Positions 36,285 to 43,920 of a stretch of 64,000 nucleotides of DNA are shown here, piece by piece. The translations under genes were made by a program, and so were the position numbers. The number at the start of each line of letters is the position of its first letter. Positions within the stretch are counted from its first letter, which is position 1. Where the stretch lies: NCBI GenBank assembly GCA_028689655.1, contig JAQVCT010000002.1:62001-126000 (forward strand), in the 5' to 3' direction. This stretch comes from Lachnospiraceae bacterium. Lineage in GTDB: Bacteria > Bacillota > Clostridia > Lachnospirales > Lachnospiraceae. The notes beneath the pieces are model-generated. The model worked only from the letters and a program-made list of their open reading frames with translations. It was not told the DNA's origin and made no database searches.

Positions 36285-37825
36285 CCCTTTTTCTCCTTAC
36301 CTGCGTCATACGTACTTGCGAGATACATAATTTTTTCATCTGATATGTCATCTTTTTCAAGTATTCCTGACAAATGTCCTTCACACATCACTAATATGCG
36401 GTCAGCCATTCCCATTAATTCCGGCATTTCAGAACTGATCATAATTACACATTTTCCTTCTTGTGCCATTTCTTCCATAAGACAGTAAATCTCATATTTC
36501 GCACCTACATCAATGCCTCTTGTGGGTTCATCCAGTATTAAAATATCCGGTTCAAGCAACATCCATCTCCCAAGTAAAGCTTTCTGCTGATTTCCTCCAG
36601 AAAGATTCACAATCTGAGTTTTGATACCAGGAGTTTTAATAGATAAAGAAGTCACATACTTTTCCGCATCCTCTTTTCTCTTTTTTTCATTGAGAAATAA
36701 TCCCTTTTTATATTGCTTTGGATTCGCCGTCTGATTAGAGATAACTATATTTTCCATCACAGACAACATAGGCACGATTCCTGATGCTCTTCTCTCTTCT
36801 GTCAACAATGCCATTCCATTTTTAATCGCATCTTGCGGGGAATTGATATGTACCTGCTCTCCATCAATGGAAATTGTTCCTGATGCAATAGGGCGCAATC
36901 CAAAAATCGATTCCATTAACTCTGTTCTCTGTGCACCGACCAATCCACCAACACCCAGAATTTCTCCTTTGCGGAGGTCAAAACTTACATCTTTGAAGGA
37001 GTGCTCGTCCGCAGATGTAAGGTGGGATATTTCTAAATGTTTTTTGCCTGGAACATGCTGGCATTCCGGAAATCTCTGCGTCATTTCACGACCAACCATT
37101 TTATTCACGATTTGTTCCATATTCAGTTCTTCCACTGGCCAGCATCCTACCAGATGTCCGTCTCTCATGATAGTCACTTCATCCGAGATTTCAAGAATTT
37201 CCTCTATTTTGTGTGATATATAAATAATAGCTACTTGTTTTGCCACTAATTTTCGAATAATTTTGAATAGAAGTTCCGCTTCTGTTTCTGTCAAAGAAGA
37301 GGTTGGTTCATCCATAATAATGACTTTTGCATTGTAAGAAACTGCTCTGGCAATCTCCAGTAATTGACAACTGGATACAGATAATTCCCCAACCATCTGT
37401 CTAGGATTAATATCTATTCCCAACTCTTCGAATAATGCCTTCGTATCTGTATACATTTTCTTCTCATTGACCCAATGGATTCCTGCTATTTTCTGATACG
37501 GAATTCTTCCAACCCAGATATTTTCCATTACATTCCTGGTCTTAATGGGATGTAATTCCTGATGAATCATGGCAATTCCATGATCCATTGCATTTCTTGT
37601 ATTAATAAAGCTTACCACTTCCCCATTCATCGATATTTCTCCCGAATCAGGATGATACAGTCCAAATGCGCATTTCATAAGTGTGGATTTTCCTGCCCCA
37701 TTCTCACCCATCAACGCATGTACTGTTCCAGGTCTGATATTGATGCTGACCTTATCTAACGCTTTTACACCGGGAAAACTTTTTGATATCTTTTCCATTT
37801 TAAGAACATATTGAGAACTGTTCAT
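36281..37825 (-). CDS. mglA: CUT2 sugar ABC ATPase (MglA type)
   Basis: 514 residues with two nucleotide-binding domains: Walker A GENGAGKST and Walker B VIIMDEPTSSL in the first; altered P-loop GLVGAQRTEL, signature LSGGNQQKALLGRWM and LILDEPTRGID in the second. The ATG at 37825 follows GGAGGAGGATCAA. The leader before it carries the structured element at 37843-37965, placed between this gene and the binding-protein gene. Confidence 0.94.
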   Translation of the reverse strand: MNSSQYVLKMEKISKSFPGVKALDKVSINIRPGTVHALMGENGAGKSTLMKCAFGLYHPDSGEISMNGEVVSFINTRNAMDHGIAMIHQELHPIKTRNVMENIWVGRIPYQKIAGIHWVNEKKMYTDTKALFEELGIDINPRQMVGELSVSSCQLLEIARAVSYNAKVIIMDEPTSSLTETEAELLFKIIRKLVAKQVAIIYISHKIEEILEISDEVTIMRDGHLVGCWPVEELNMEQIVNKMVGREMTQRFPECQHVPGKKHLEISHLTSADEHSFKDVSFDLRKGEILGVGGLVGAQRTELMESIFGLRPIASGTISIDGEQVHINSPQDAIKNGMALLTEERRASGIVPMLSVMENIVISNQTANPKQYKKGLFLNEKKRKEDAEKYVTSLSIKTPGIKTQIVNLSGGNQQKALLGRWMLLEPDILILDEPTRGIDVGAKYEIYCLMEEMAQEGKCVIMISSEMPELMGMADRILVMCEGHLSGILEKDDISDEKIMYLASTYDAGKEKKG

Positions 37826-37842
37826 TTGATCCTCCTCCCTAT

Positions 37843-37928
37843 CTTGAACATCAGCCCATTTTAAATTTGTCTACGGCAAATAGGGTGACGCTGTATATCA
37901 GGTTTTCATAGAAAACTTGACACAATCT
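37843..37928 (-). ncRNA. Conserved leader element, copy A (before mglA)
   Basis: On the minus strand the element opens with AGATTGTGTCA and closes with a 29-nt block beginning GACAAATTT and ending GATGTTCAAG, which abuts the mglA Shine-Dalgarno region. The same opening and closing blocks, with one mismatch in the 29, recur at 58504-58618 before an unrelated binding-protein gene. The middle differs in length and sequence. The closing part can pair back on itself through ATTTG/CAAAT. Not a riboswitch class I recognise. Confidence 0.6.
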
Positions 37929-37965
37929 TGTATATGGGCCAGATATAATCTGACCCATATACAAG
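37927..37965 (-). other. Strong hairpin directly after mglB
   Basis: CTTGTATATGGG-CAGA pairs with TCTG-CCCATATACAAG around a TATAA loop, about 16 bp, starting 3 nt after the mglB stop codon. There is no proper U-tract. Such hairpins behind binding-protein genes commonly protect the upstream message and reduce read-through, giving more binding protein than permease. Confidence 0.7.
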
Positions 37966-37968
37966 ATA

Positions 37969-39105
37969 TTAATAATCAATTTGCGTATCATTTACATCGT
38001 AAGCTGCCTCATCCACGTTATCCTTCGTAATAGCTTTGTAGTCAAGCCATACGCGACGTCCTTCCACAGAGACTCCCTCAATGCCCATGCTGTCTGTGGT
38101 CACTTCTTCGCCATTCGAAGTAAGTTTCATTACTTTATAAATTGCCTTTGACAAGGTAATTGGATTATTTAATGCAGTCACCAAAAGAGTGCCTTCTCTT
38201 ACTGCATCACATCCAACAGCGGTTGCATCAACACCGGTTACCATGACATATTTTCCTGTATCTCCGAAAAATCCACCTGCTTTTAATGCTTCGATTGCTC
38301 CTAATGCCATATCATCATTACATGCAATAATACAATCAATATCATCACTGTAATTTGCTAACAATGCTGCAACAGACTCCTGTGCCTTTGCACGTGCATA
38401 TTCACATACCAGATCTCCACCAACCTGATTCACTTCAATACCCGCATCCACAATAGCCTGTACTGAATTCTGTGAACGTACTGTCGTGTCATAATGTCCC
38501 TGAATTCCCAGAAGCATTACATAATCCAGTTTTCCGTTTCCGTTTCTGTCTGCTTCCGGATTTGTATTCCAGTAGTCCACAATTGCTTCCCCCATGATAG
38601 TTCCTGACTGTGTTGCCACAGAGGAAACGCTATATAGCTTTTCATTTTTTTCAAAGTTTGCATCTGACGGAGTATCTGTATTTGCAAAGATTCCATAACA
38701 TCCCTGGTCCAAAATCTGATTACAGATCTCATCAATTGCACCTGTATTAATATTATTTAATACCAGATAATCAACATCCTTTGAGAACATATTATTCATA
38801 TTATTGGTCTGAGTCGCTGTATCATTCTGACTGTCTGCATCCTCCACTGACACTGCTCCATCCGCCTCAGCTATATTAATCAAAGACTGTCTTGCATTGG
38901 AGATGAAAGTATCTGCAAAATTGTACCAGCATACTCCCGCTACAGGTGCATCGCCTGATTTTGCTGTATCTCCCTCTGCACTTGCCTCCGTTGCTGCTGT
39001 TGTTGTCGTTTCTGTTGCTGTGTCCTGGGATGAATTTCCGCATCCCGATAACATGGTCGCTACCATTGCTGTACTTAAAAGTACGCTTACTAATTTCTTT
39101 CTCAT
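37969..39105 (-). CDS. mglB: Galactose/glucose-type sugar-binding lipoprotein
   Basis: 378 residues. The lipoprotein signal ends in MLSGCGNS and is followed by a Thr/Ala-rich linker. The type-1 binding fold contains DRNGNGKLDYVML, which matches the calcium-binding loop DxNxDG of galactose/glucose-binding protein MglB in the right place. This makes glucose/galactose-type ligands more likely than ribose; the exact sugar is an inference. First gene of the mglBAC-sensor-esterase operon, with a GGAGGATTTAT ribosome site. The 39106-39260 leader is AT-rich and no single promoter stands out. Confidence 0.88.
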   Translation of the reverse strand: MRKKLVSVLLSTAMVATMLSGCGNSSQDTATETTTTAATEASAEGDTAKSGDAPVAGVCWYNFADTFISNARQSLINIAEADGAVSVEDADSQNDTATQTNNMNNMFSKDVDYLVLNNINTGAIDEICNQILDQGCYGIFANTDTPSDANFEKNEKLYSVSSVATQSGTIMGEAIVDYWNTNPEADRNGNGKLDYVMLLGIQGHYDTTVRSQNSVQAIVDAGIEVNQVGGDLVCEYARAKAQESVAALLANYSDDIDCIIACNDDMALGAIEALKAGGFFGDTGKYVMVTGVDATAVGCDAVREGTLLVTALNNPITLSKAIYKVMKLTSNGEEVTTDSMGIEGVSVEGRRVWLDYKAITKDNVDEAAYDVNDTQIDY

Positions 39106-39260
39106 ATAAATCCTCCTTTGATTAAAGATCCCTTATTGGATAAGGAGAGTGTAGCATTTTAAATCTTTATATAAAATTCAAGATACTTGCTGATACATTG
39201 TAAATTTTTGTATTTCACTTTTTTTCATTGTCTTTTTTTGCAATAATGGCTTTATTTTGC

Positions 39261-39307
39261 AAAAAAAAACGAAACCTATAAAGATTACTGTATCTTTACA
39301 TGCTCCG
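39261..39307 (-). terminator. spoVT terminator
   Basis: On the minus strand CGGAGC-TGTAAAGAT pairs with ATCTTTATA-GGTTTCG (long stem with G:U pairs), followed by nine U residues. It lies 29 nt past the spoVT stop and separates it from the mglB leader. Confidence 0.8.
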
Positions 39308-39335
39308 TTTTTCATATTCTATGAATGTAAATTCT

Positions 39336-39881
39336 TTACTGTTCCATCTGTTTCCCAAGGAATCCTGCTGCCGCCTGAATCAATTTCTGTTCCGTATCAC
39401 CCATCATCGTCTTCTGGTCATTGCCTAATAATCCAACTGCCCCGATGATATCCCCCTCGCATATAATGGGGGCGATGGCTTCCTGTGTATAATCTCCCGC
39501 AAAATCATCTGCGATGGGTATAAAATTTTTCTCCCCCTTTTTTGCCATCACGATCTCACGGTTTCCCATCTTTTCTTCCAGTTCTTTGCTGAGATGCTTT
39601 CCATTTAATTCCTTATAGCTTCCTGACACCGCAATAAACTGATCTCTGTCCGCCACGATTGCCGTAAGTCCTGATACCTGTGCCATACTTTCTGCATACT
39701 TTTTAGCAAAGGGGGTAATCTCCCCTATAGGAGAATATTTTTTCAGGATAATCTCTCCCTCCCTGTCAGTGAATATCTCCAAAGGGTCACTTTCTCTGAT
39801 CCTCAGTGTCCTTCGTATTTCTTTTGGGATTACTACACGGCCCAGATCATCTATTCGTCTCACAATACCTGTTGCTTTCAT
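39336..39881 (-). CDS. spoVT: Stage V sporulation protein T (AbrB-type regulator)
   Basis: 181 residues: N-terminal AbrB swapped-hairpin DNA-binding domain (MKATGIVRRIDDLGRVVIPKEIRR, residues 1-24 and onward) and a C-terminal GAF-like domain. SpoVT modulates sigma-G-dependent genes in the developing spore. The ATG at 39881 follows AGGAGGAAGAG; the frame upstream is leader. A sigma-G-like promoter lies at 39947-39976, in line with forespore expression. Its presence implies a spore-forming organism. Confidence 0.95.
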   Translation of the reverse strand: MKATGIVRRIDDLGRVVIPKEIRRTLRIRESDPLEIFTDREGEIILKKYSPIGEITPFAKKYAESMAQVSGLTAIVADRDQFIAVSGSYKELNGKHLSKELEEKMGNREIVMAKKGEKNFIPIADDFAGDYTQEAIAPIICEGDIIGAVGLLGNDQKTMMGDTEQKLIQAAAGFLGKQMEQ

Positions 39882-39946
39882 ATATTTTCTCTTCCTCCTG
39901 TCATGTTCCTCATACAACGGATTTTTCATGGTTTGTACTCTGCTGT

Positions 39947-39976
39947 TATTATGTGGAAATGGAGAAGGATTATGCA
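39947..39976 (-). promoter_or_regulatory. Sigma-G-like promoter of spoVT
   Basis: On the minus strand TGCATA (39971-39976), 17-bp spacer, CATAATA (39947-39953), close to the Bacillus sigma-G consensus TGAATA/CATACTA. The predicted start is about 60 nt before the spoVT ATG. Confidence 0.65.
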
Positions 39977-39989
39977 TCCGGAGGTAGAA

Positions 39990-40112
39990 TTAGTTTTTCT
40001 GCCGTTGCTGCTTCTCCACATACATCCGCTCATCCGCAATACTTATCAAACGGTTATAGTCTGTTTCCTCCTCCGGATACCTGGCAGCTCCGATGGAAAA
40101 TCCAGAATACTG
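39990..40112 (-). pseudogene. GGDEF (diguanylate cyclase) C-terminal remnant
   Basis: Forty codons on the minus strand read QYSGFSIGAARYPEEETD and continue through LISIADERMYVEKQ to a stop at 39990-39992. This matches the last part of a GGDEF domain (SIGxAxYP ... ADxxMYxxK). An in-frame TAA lies at 40113-40115 and the catalytic GGDEF segment is absent, so only the tail of a lost cyclase gene survives, directly upstream of the spoVT promoter. The rest of 40116-40240 holds nothing recognised. Confidence 0.75.
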
Positions 40113-40240
40113 TTATGACAACTGACAACAACAGCAGCGTGGTACAAAGAATAAATACCAGTGTATTCATTGGAATACTGCATTCTCTGATCCGAGCTGT
40201 GCCTCCATAATTTATTAAGTTTTGAAGAGAACTTTAGTTT

Positions 40241-41506
40241 TCAGTCTTTATATCTCATATCAAATGCCGGCGCCATATTTTCAATCTCACCTCTGCTTAG
40301 TCCATATTGTTTCGCCAGCTTCCTCCAATTCTCTTCAACAATTGCCTTTATGTTCTTTAGCGAAGATTCTGCTTGAATTCCCTTCAGATCAAACAATTTT
40401 GCAACTGATAATGCTAACTCAAAATCAATTCTGTTATCACTTGAATCAACATTAAGTGATAGCGAATCTCCATAAATATTCGGATTTACATCAAATAATG
40501 GAGACAAACAAAGACCGCCATCCCTTAGTATAAATCCATGATTTCTTAAATGATCATCTGTATTTGATACAGCCATATTGAAAACGATTCTATTCCAAAG
40601 TTCCTGCAAATCTTTTTTGGGAGTTGCACTATTTTGTCTAATAATTGATGCAATATCTAAATAGCTGGATCCATCCGCAGTTCCAGCACCATCTTTCTTT
40701 CCCAATAACGTCATTGCCGATACAAAATGTATTCTTCTATCTTGTCTACCTCGATCAAATCTTTTTACAAGAAATGTACTTCCTGCTTTTGAAAAATTCT
40801 CAAACTTTGCTTCTGGAACATCAAGACCACATAACTTTGCTAAATCATGAACTACCATTTCCCATGCGCCGATATTTGTATCATCATGCTTTGATGGGAA
40901 CTTTGCTATCCACAATGAAGTATCTGGTGCTAATACCGAGGCTTTTGGTCTAGCACCACCTAATGAAGACCCCGGTGCAAGTAATTGTTTTAACCATTTT
41001 TCTTCCATTCCATCATCGTTTTTCTCAAATGCAAGTGAAGCAGTTTCTAATTTACGCAAAGTAGTCCACGGTGGTGTTGCAAGTTCTTTATCGTTTGACA
41101 AAAATTCTCCATTCTCCGATGTTTGAAAACGTAATCCACCCATTCTCGTTTCATCATAAACACCTAACAAGAAATCAATATCCGTAAGATTTCTTGGCTT
41201 TCTTTCCTCCTTTTTCGCAAGAATAGCCTCACGCCTTTTCATCAATAAACGTCCCCAACGATCTGGGCATGAATCTTCAAAAACACCAAACATCTTTTTA
41301 TCTTCTGAACAATACTGACGACCTTTGAACAATCCCAAATCGGGATCCAGCTTTAGATTATTGTTTAGATCGTTAATCCATTCCTCTGCATACTCAAAGG
41401 ATATGATCTGTTTGCCTCTCCCACCATCCACATATAACGTGCCAATCACTGATGGTTCTGCGGATTTCCAATTTTCGTTCACAACGATTTTATTAATCTG
41501 ATCCAC
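40241..41506 (-). CDS. hipA: HipA-family serine/threonine kinase toxin
   Basis: 421 residues. HipA N-terminal subdomain, then the HipA_C kinase fold: phosphate loop SSLGGARPK, catalytic loop NTDDHLRNHGF and metal-binding Asp in LSPLFDVNP. HipA kinases phosphorylate aminoacyl-tRNA synthetases (GltX in E. coli) and cause dormancy. All catalytic residues are present, so it looks active. It lies 3 nt after the hipB-like antitoxin gene, which should bind and repress it. The target in this organism is unknown. Confidence 0.92.
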   Translation of the reverse strand: MDQINKIVVNENWKSAEPSVIGTLYVDGGRGKQIISFEYAEEWINDLNNNLKLDPDLGLFKGRQYCSEDKKMFGVFEDSCPDRWGRLLMKRREAILAKKEERKPRNLTDIDFLLGVYDETRMGGLRFQTSENGEFLSNDKELATPPWTTLRKLETASLAFEKNDDGMEEKWLKQLLAPGSSLGGARPKASVLAPDTSLWIAKFPSKHDDTNIGAWEMVVHDLAKLCGLDVPEAKFENFSKAGSTFLVKRFDRGRQDRRIHFVSAMTLLGKKDGAGTADGSSYLDIASIIRQNSATPKKDLQELWNRIVFNMAVSNTDDHLRNHGFILRDGGLCLSPLFDVNPNIYGDSLSLNVDSSDNRIDFELALSVAKLFDLKGIQAESSLKNIKAIVEENWRKLAKQYGLSRGEIENMAPAFDMRYKD

Positions 41507-41509
41507 TTA

Positions 41510-41827
41510 TTATTCACTCCTCTTTGATCTTTTTCGTGTTGGAAGATTCATATCCTGCAAGCGTCTCCCAAATTCATCATTTTGTGCAATCGTTGCAAAA
41601 TCTTTATCCATTCCTCCCAGTGCATGCAATACTGCCGCATATGTACCAATTGCCACTGTCGGAGTTCCTTTCTCTACTGCCCATAACGTTGCTCTGCTAA
41701 TTCCTGCTCGTTCTGCAACCAATTCTACTCCTAAATTACGCCGTAATCTTGCCAATTTAATCTGGGTTCCCATAGTTTCAAGAATCTGCTGCGTTTCCGG
41801 CATAATCGCCACTCTATTTTTGCTCAT
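41510..41827 (-). CDS. hipB: HipB-like XRE antitoxin/repressor
   Basis: 105 residues with one helix-turn-helix (IKLARLRRNLGVELVAERAGISRATLWAVEKG, about residues 23-54; the recognition helix is SRATLWAVE). The short C-terminal tail is basic. It should neutralise HipA and autoregulate through the repeats at 41850-41900. Gene order antitoxin-toxin with a tiny gap is as in other hipBA modules. Confidence 0.9.
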   Translation of the reverse strand: MSKNRVAIMPETQQILETMGTQIKLARLRRNLGVELVAERAGISRATLWAVEKGTPTVAIGTYAAVLHALGGMDKDFATIAQNDEFGRRLQDMNLPTRKRSKRSE

Positions 41828-41849
41828 ATTGTATACCTCTTATGTATAT

Positions 41850-41900
41850 TATATTAAACTATATTGTTACTAATGTCAAATATATTAAACATAATATATT
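41850..41900 (-). promoter_or_regulatory. hipBA promoter and operator repeats
   Basis: On the minus strand TTGACA (41874-41879), 17 bp, TAATAT (41851-41856). TATATTAAAC occurs on the plus strand at 41850 and 41881, 31 bp apart, and the second is part of a 9-4-9 palindrome AATATATTA/TAATATATT (41879-41900). These flank the promoter as expected for HipB dimers. From 41901 to 42018 nothing else was seen. Confidence 0.65.
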
Positions 41901-42018
41901 GTCGTCTTTTGTAATGTAAGCCTATGAGAAGCTATTTAATCTCGTTTTAAAGATTTTGACAATATCAACGAAACTCTATTTCGACAACAATCTTCTTTTT
42001 TCAGTTTTAATAGAGCGT

Positions 42019-42068
42019 AAAAACCCTCCATTTACGTTGTTGTTAGTATCTGTAAATGAAGGGTTTTT
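42019..42068. terminator. Terminator after the SEC-C remnant region
   Basis: A 17-bp stem (arms 42019-42035 and 42052-42068) with one G:U on the minus strand and T/A-rich ends on both sides, giving GAGGGTTTTT on the minus strand. It can work in either direction. Confidence 0.75.
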
Positions 42069-42090
42069 ATGCAATTTCTTTCAGAACCAT

Positions 42091-42306
42091 TTAGTTAAAC
42101 GGAAGATCATCATCATCATCCCAAATTGAGATTTCATCATCTTCACTCATATCATCCAGGTAATCTTCCAACCATCCCGTAATGTCACAGTCATACTGAA
42201 GGTCATCTTCCAGTTCCCATATACTTCCCACAAAATCTTTGTGGTTTTTTGATATTCCCGTATATTTTCCATCAAAATACGGAAGATTTTCTCCCCCCTT
42301 ATTATT
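42091..42306 (-). pseudogene. Acidic C-terminal fragment, probable pRiA4b ORF-3-like remnant
   Basis: An open stretch of 71 codons without a proper start, reading KGGENLPYFDGKYTGIS and later WELEDDLQYDCDITGWLEDY and ending DDDDDLPFN. The GGENxPxxDG-like opening and acidic tail suggest the C-terminal part of a plasmid pRiA4b ORF-3-type protein, but this is not certain. It lies just after the SEC-C fragment in the same orientation and probably belongs to one decayed locus. Confidence 0.4.
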
Positions 42307-42318
42307 CTACAGCTCACA

Positions 42319-42615
42319 CTAATTCTTCCCACAACATTTTTTGTATTTCTTACCGCTTCCGCAAGGACAAGGATCATTACGTCCAATCTTCTTCTCAGTT
42401 CTGACGAATGGCACTGTCGAATCTTCTTGCTGGTATCGGATTTCTTTCAGCCATTCATTTGTCTCTCGGATACGGTCACTATCTGTTTCCCTATCCAAAG
42501 AATTCTTCAACTTCATCAGTTCTTTTTGCGCACGAGGAATTTTGCCATGTTCAAGCAGACAGTGAACGTATAGAGATTCCAATTCAGGATTCACTGCTTT
42601 GATTTTAGATAGCAA
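42319..42615 (-). pseudogene. SEC-C zinc-motif C-terminal fragment
   Basis: About 98 codons ending in the classic SEC-C motif [18 protein letters not shown]. The upstream part ([21 protein letters not shown]) is helical. No ATG with a ribosome site is evident, and the frame runs into the end of a pRiA4b-like frame upstream (24-nt overlap), so it looks like a fused or frameshifted remnant rather than a complete gene. If translated, a TTG start would be needed. Confidence 0.6.
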
Positions 42616-42809
42616 CGTTTCAAATCCATGCCTATTCTCTTCTCTTCATCAGGCAAGGAAAAATCATGCATATGATCATTCTCCCAACCAAAAGCAATCT
42701 GTAAAACATCATGCAAATCCTCAAATGTGATTCTCTCTGGAATAATAATTCTCCTCCATACTGGAGGATGCAAATTTTCAATTGTAACTTTTATCACATA
42801 TCCACTCAT
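42591..42809 (-). pseudogene. Truncated pRiA4b ORF-3-like (IS1096 TnpR-type) N-terminus
   Basis: 72 codons: VIKVTIENLHPPVWRRIIIP and FEDLHDVLQIAFGWENDHMH match the start of pRiA4b ORF-3-like proteins (usual domain about 150-180 residues). The frame stops after [12 protein letters not shown], and the homology seems to end before that. Together with the two fragments downstream it suggests an ancestral pRiA4b/SEC-C protein reduced by deletion and frameshift. Confidence 0.65.
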
Positions 42810-42920
42810 ACTAATAATCTCACCTCTGCCTAGTCCATATTATTTTGCTGTTTTCTTGCATAAGGAAATCACACCCACTTCTTCTACCATTTTACCTCAT
42901 GAATAGAAAATCGGAAAGAA

Positions 42921-42966
42921 CGTGAATGAAAAGTAAGCGTAAAACAACCCTTACTTTTCATTCACG
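42921..42966. repeat. Perfect 17-bp inverted repeat
   Basis: CGTGAATGAAAAGTAAG (42921-42937) and its exact complement (42950-42966) around a 12-nt loop, with no U-tract on either side. It may end the transcript of the BRO-N/AbiEi genes or be a relic of a mobile end. The remaining 42810-43033 shows nothing recognisable. Confidence 0.55.
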
Positions 42967-43033
42967 CCCTCATCAACAATATCCGTCACCCCAGGCCTGA
43001 ATCGTAAGGAAATGGTTTCCAGCAATAATTTTG

Positions 43034-43300
43034 TCAATTATGCTTTGCTACTATTATCCGTAAGTTCTTTCCGTCGGCTGCTACCATTTTCAACTGCTTA
43101 CAATTTGTAAGCAGTTGATCTGCACCTCCTTCTTTCAAGTGCTTTTTATAACCGCCCAGTAAGTGCTTGCTCCTCTTACTGATTCCTGCTCTGTCAGTAC
43201 CCCCACAACGTCCACTATAGAAAAATACCACTCTTCATCCCATGCGCCATGCGGTCCTGATTCTCTGGTCCTCAGATAATTGAACTTTATCTTCTGCCAT
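43034..43300 (-). pseudogene. BRO-N domain protein, frameshifted and truncated
   Basis: Three frames join into one BRO-N (phage antirepressor-like) N-terminus: MAEDKVQLSEDQRIRTAW, then DEEWYFSIVDVVGVLTEQ, then KEGGADQLLTNCKQLKMV and AADGK. The first break is an exact 7-bp tandem duplication (CCATGCG twice, 43240-43253). The second fits loss of one A from an A-run near 43144. The C-terminal half of a normal BRO-N gene is missing. The start ATG at 43300 still has a strong AGGGGAG site, 15 bp after the AbiEi-like stop. Confidence 0.8.
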
Positions 43301-43314
43301 ATCTTTTTCTCCCC

Positions 43315-43920
43315 TTACAAAATCCTGCGCGCCTTTTCCTCGAATTTCATACTTCTGGCGTATGCCATCATTCGGTTTATCCTGTTTTTCTCTGCATGTT
43401 CCTTCTGATATTTCTCTATGATCAGCGTGAAAATATGTCCATCCATGCTTTCCTGAAAACGAATACAATCGCAAACACTTCTATCGATATCATAAATCTG
43501 GTAATTACCAAAACTTGTCTTAACGGTCTTCTTCTCTGCATCGAAGGTATCTTCCGCAAAGTAATGACGTGTTACCGCAAATGGAAATTGCATCTTATGC
43601 CTGTCACTCCTTCTGGTGGCAATGGACAATGCCGGTGGCTCAATCTCGATAAACCCCTGATAATAGCACGCACTTTCCGCCACAATGACTGCATTTTCAT
43701 TTACGATGCCCACTTCCACCGGCTTATAATCCCATGGCTTTTCTCTTCCCGCTCTTGAAAGCCAGAAAGATCCATTGGCAATCTTCTCCAGATATCCCTC
43801 CGACTGCAGGTTAGCGATCTGACGATTGGTAAACCCCTCCCGTAACAGATCCACCGTTCTAATATATCCATGATATTTTTCATTGATCTGATTCACTGCC
43901 TCATAAGTCTGCTGTCTCAT
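43315..43920 (-). CDS. AbiEi-like type IV antitoxin / transcriptional regulator
   Basis: 201 residues. The N-terminal winged-helix-like region (EKYHGYIRTVDLLREGFTNRQIANLQSEGYLEKIANG) is the AbiEi antitoxin domain pattern. The C-terminal part (YQIYDIDRSVCDCIRF ... MMAYARSMKFEEKARRIL) matches the AbiEi C-terminal domain ending. The usual AbiEii nucleotidyltransferase toxin does not follow; a BRO-N pseudogene does. Its start lies 20 nt inside the end of the upstream unknown gene, so the two are probably translated together. Confidence 0.8.
   Translation of the reverse strand: MRQQTYEAVNQINEKYHGYIRTVDLLREGFTNRQIANLQSEGYLEKIANGSFWLSRAGREKPWDYKPVEVGIVNENAVIVAESACYYQGFIEIEPPALSIATRRSDRHKMQFPFAVTRHYFAEDTFDAEKKTVKTSFGNYQIYDIDRSVCDCIRFQESMDGHIFTLIIEKYQKEHAEKNRINRMMAYARSMKFEEKARRIL

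Noticed and set aside
39236-39262. Two TTTTGCAA copies upstream of mglB as regulator sites
   Set aside because: Spacing is 19 bp, the word is self-complementary, the region is A/T-rich and the second copy overlaps the spoVT terminator tail; not convincing.
39806-40210. Plus-strand frame of 134 codons beside spoVT
   Set aside because: It overlaps the spoVT start, its promoter and the GGDEF remnant on the other strand, and has no family resemblance.
42147-42386. 79-codon minus-strand frame
   Set aside because: It is an out-of-frame reading through the SEC-C motif and the acidic tail fragment, both of which make sense in other frames.
43091-43117. 12-bp inverted repeat CAACTGCTTACA/TGTAAGCAGTTG
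   Set aside because: It falls within the BRO-N pseudogene coding sequence with no U-tract or promoter nearby; probably chance.
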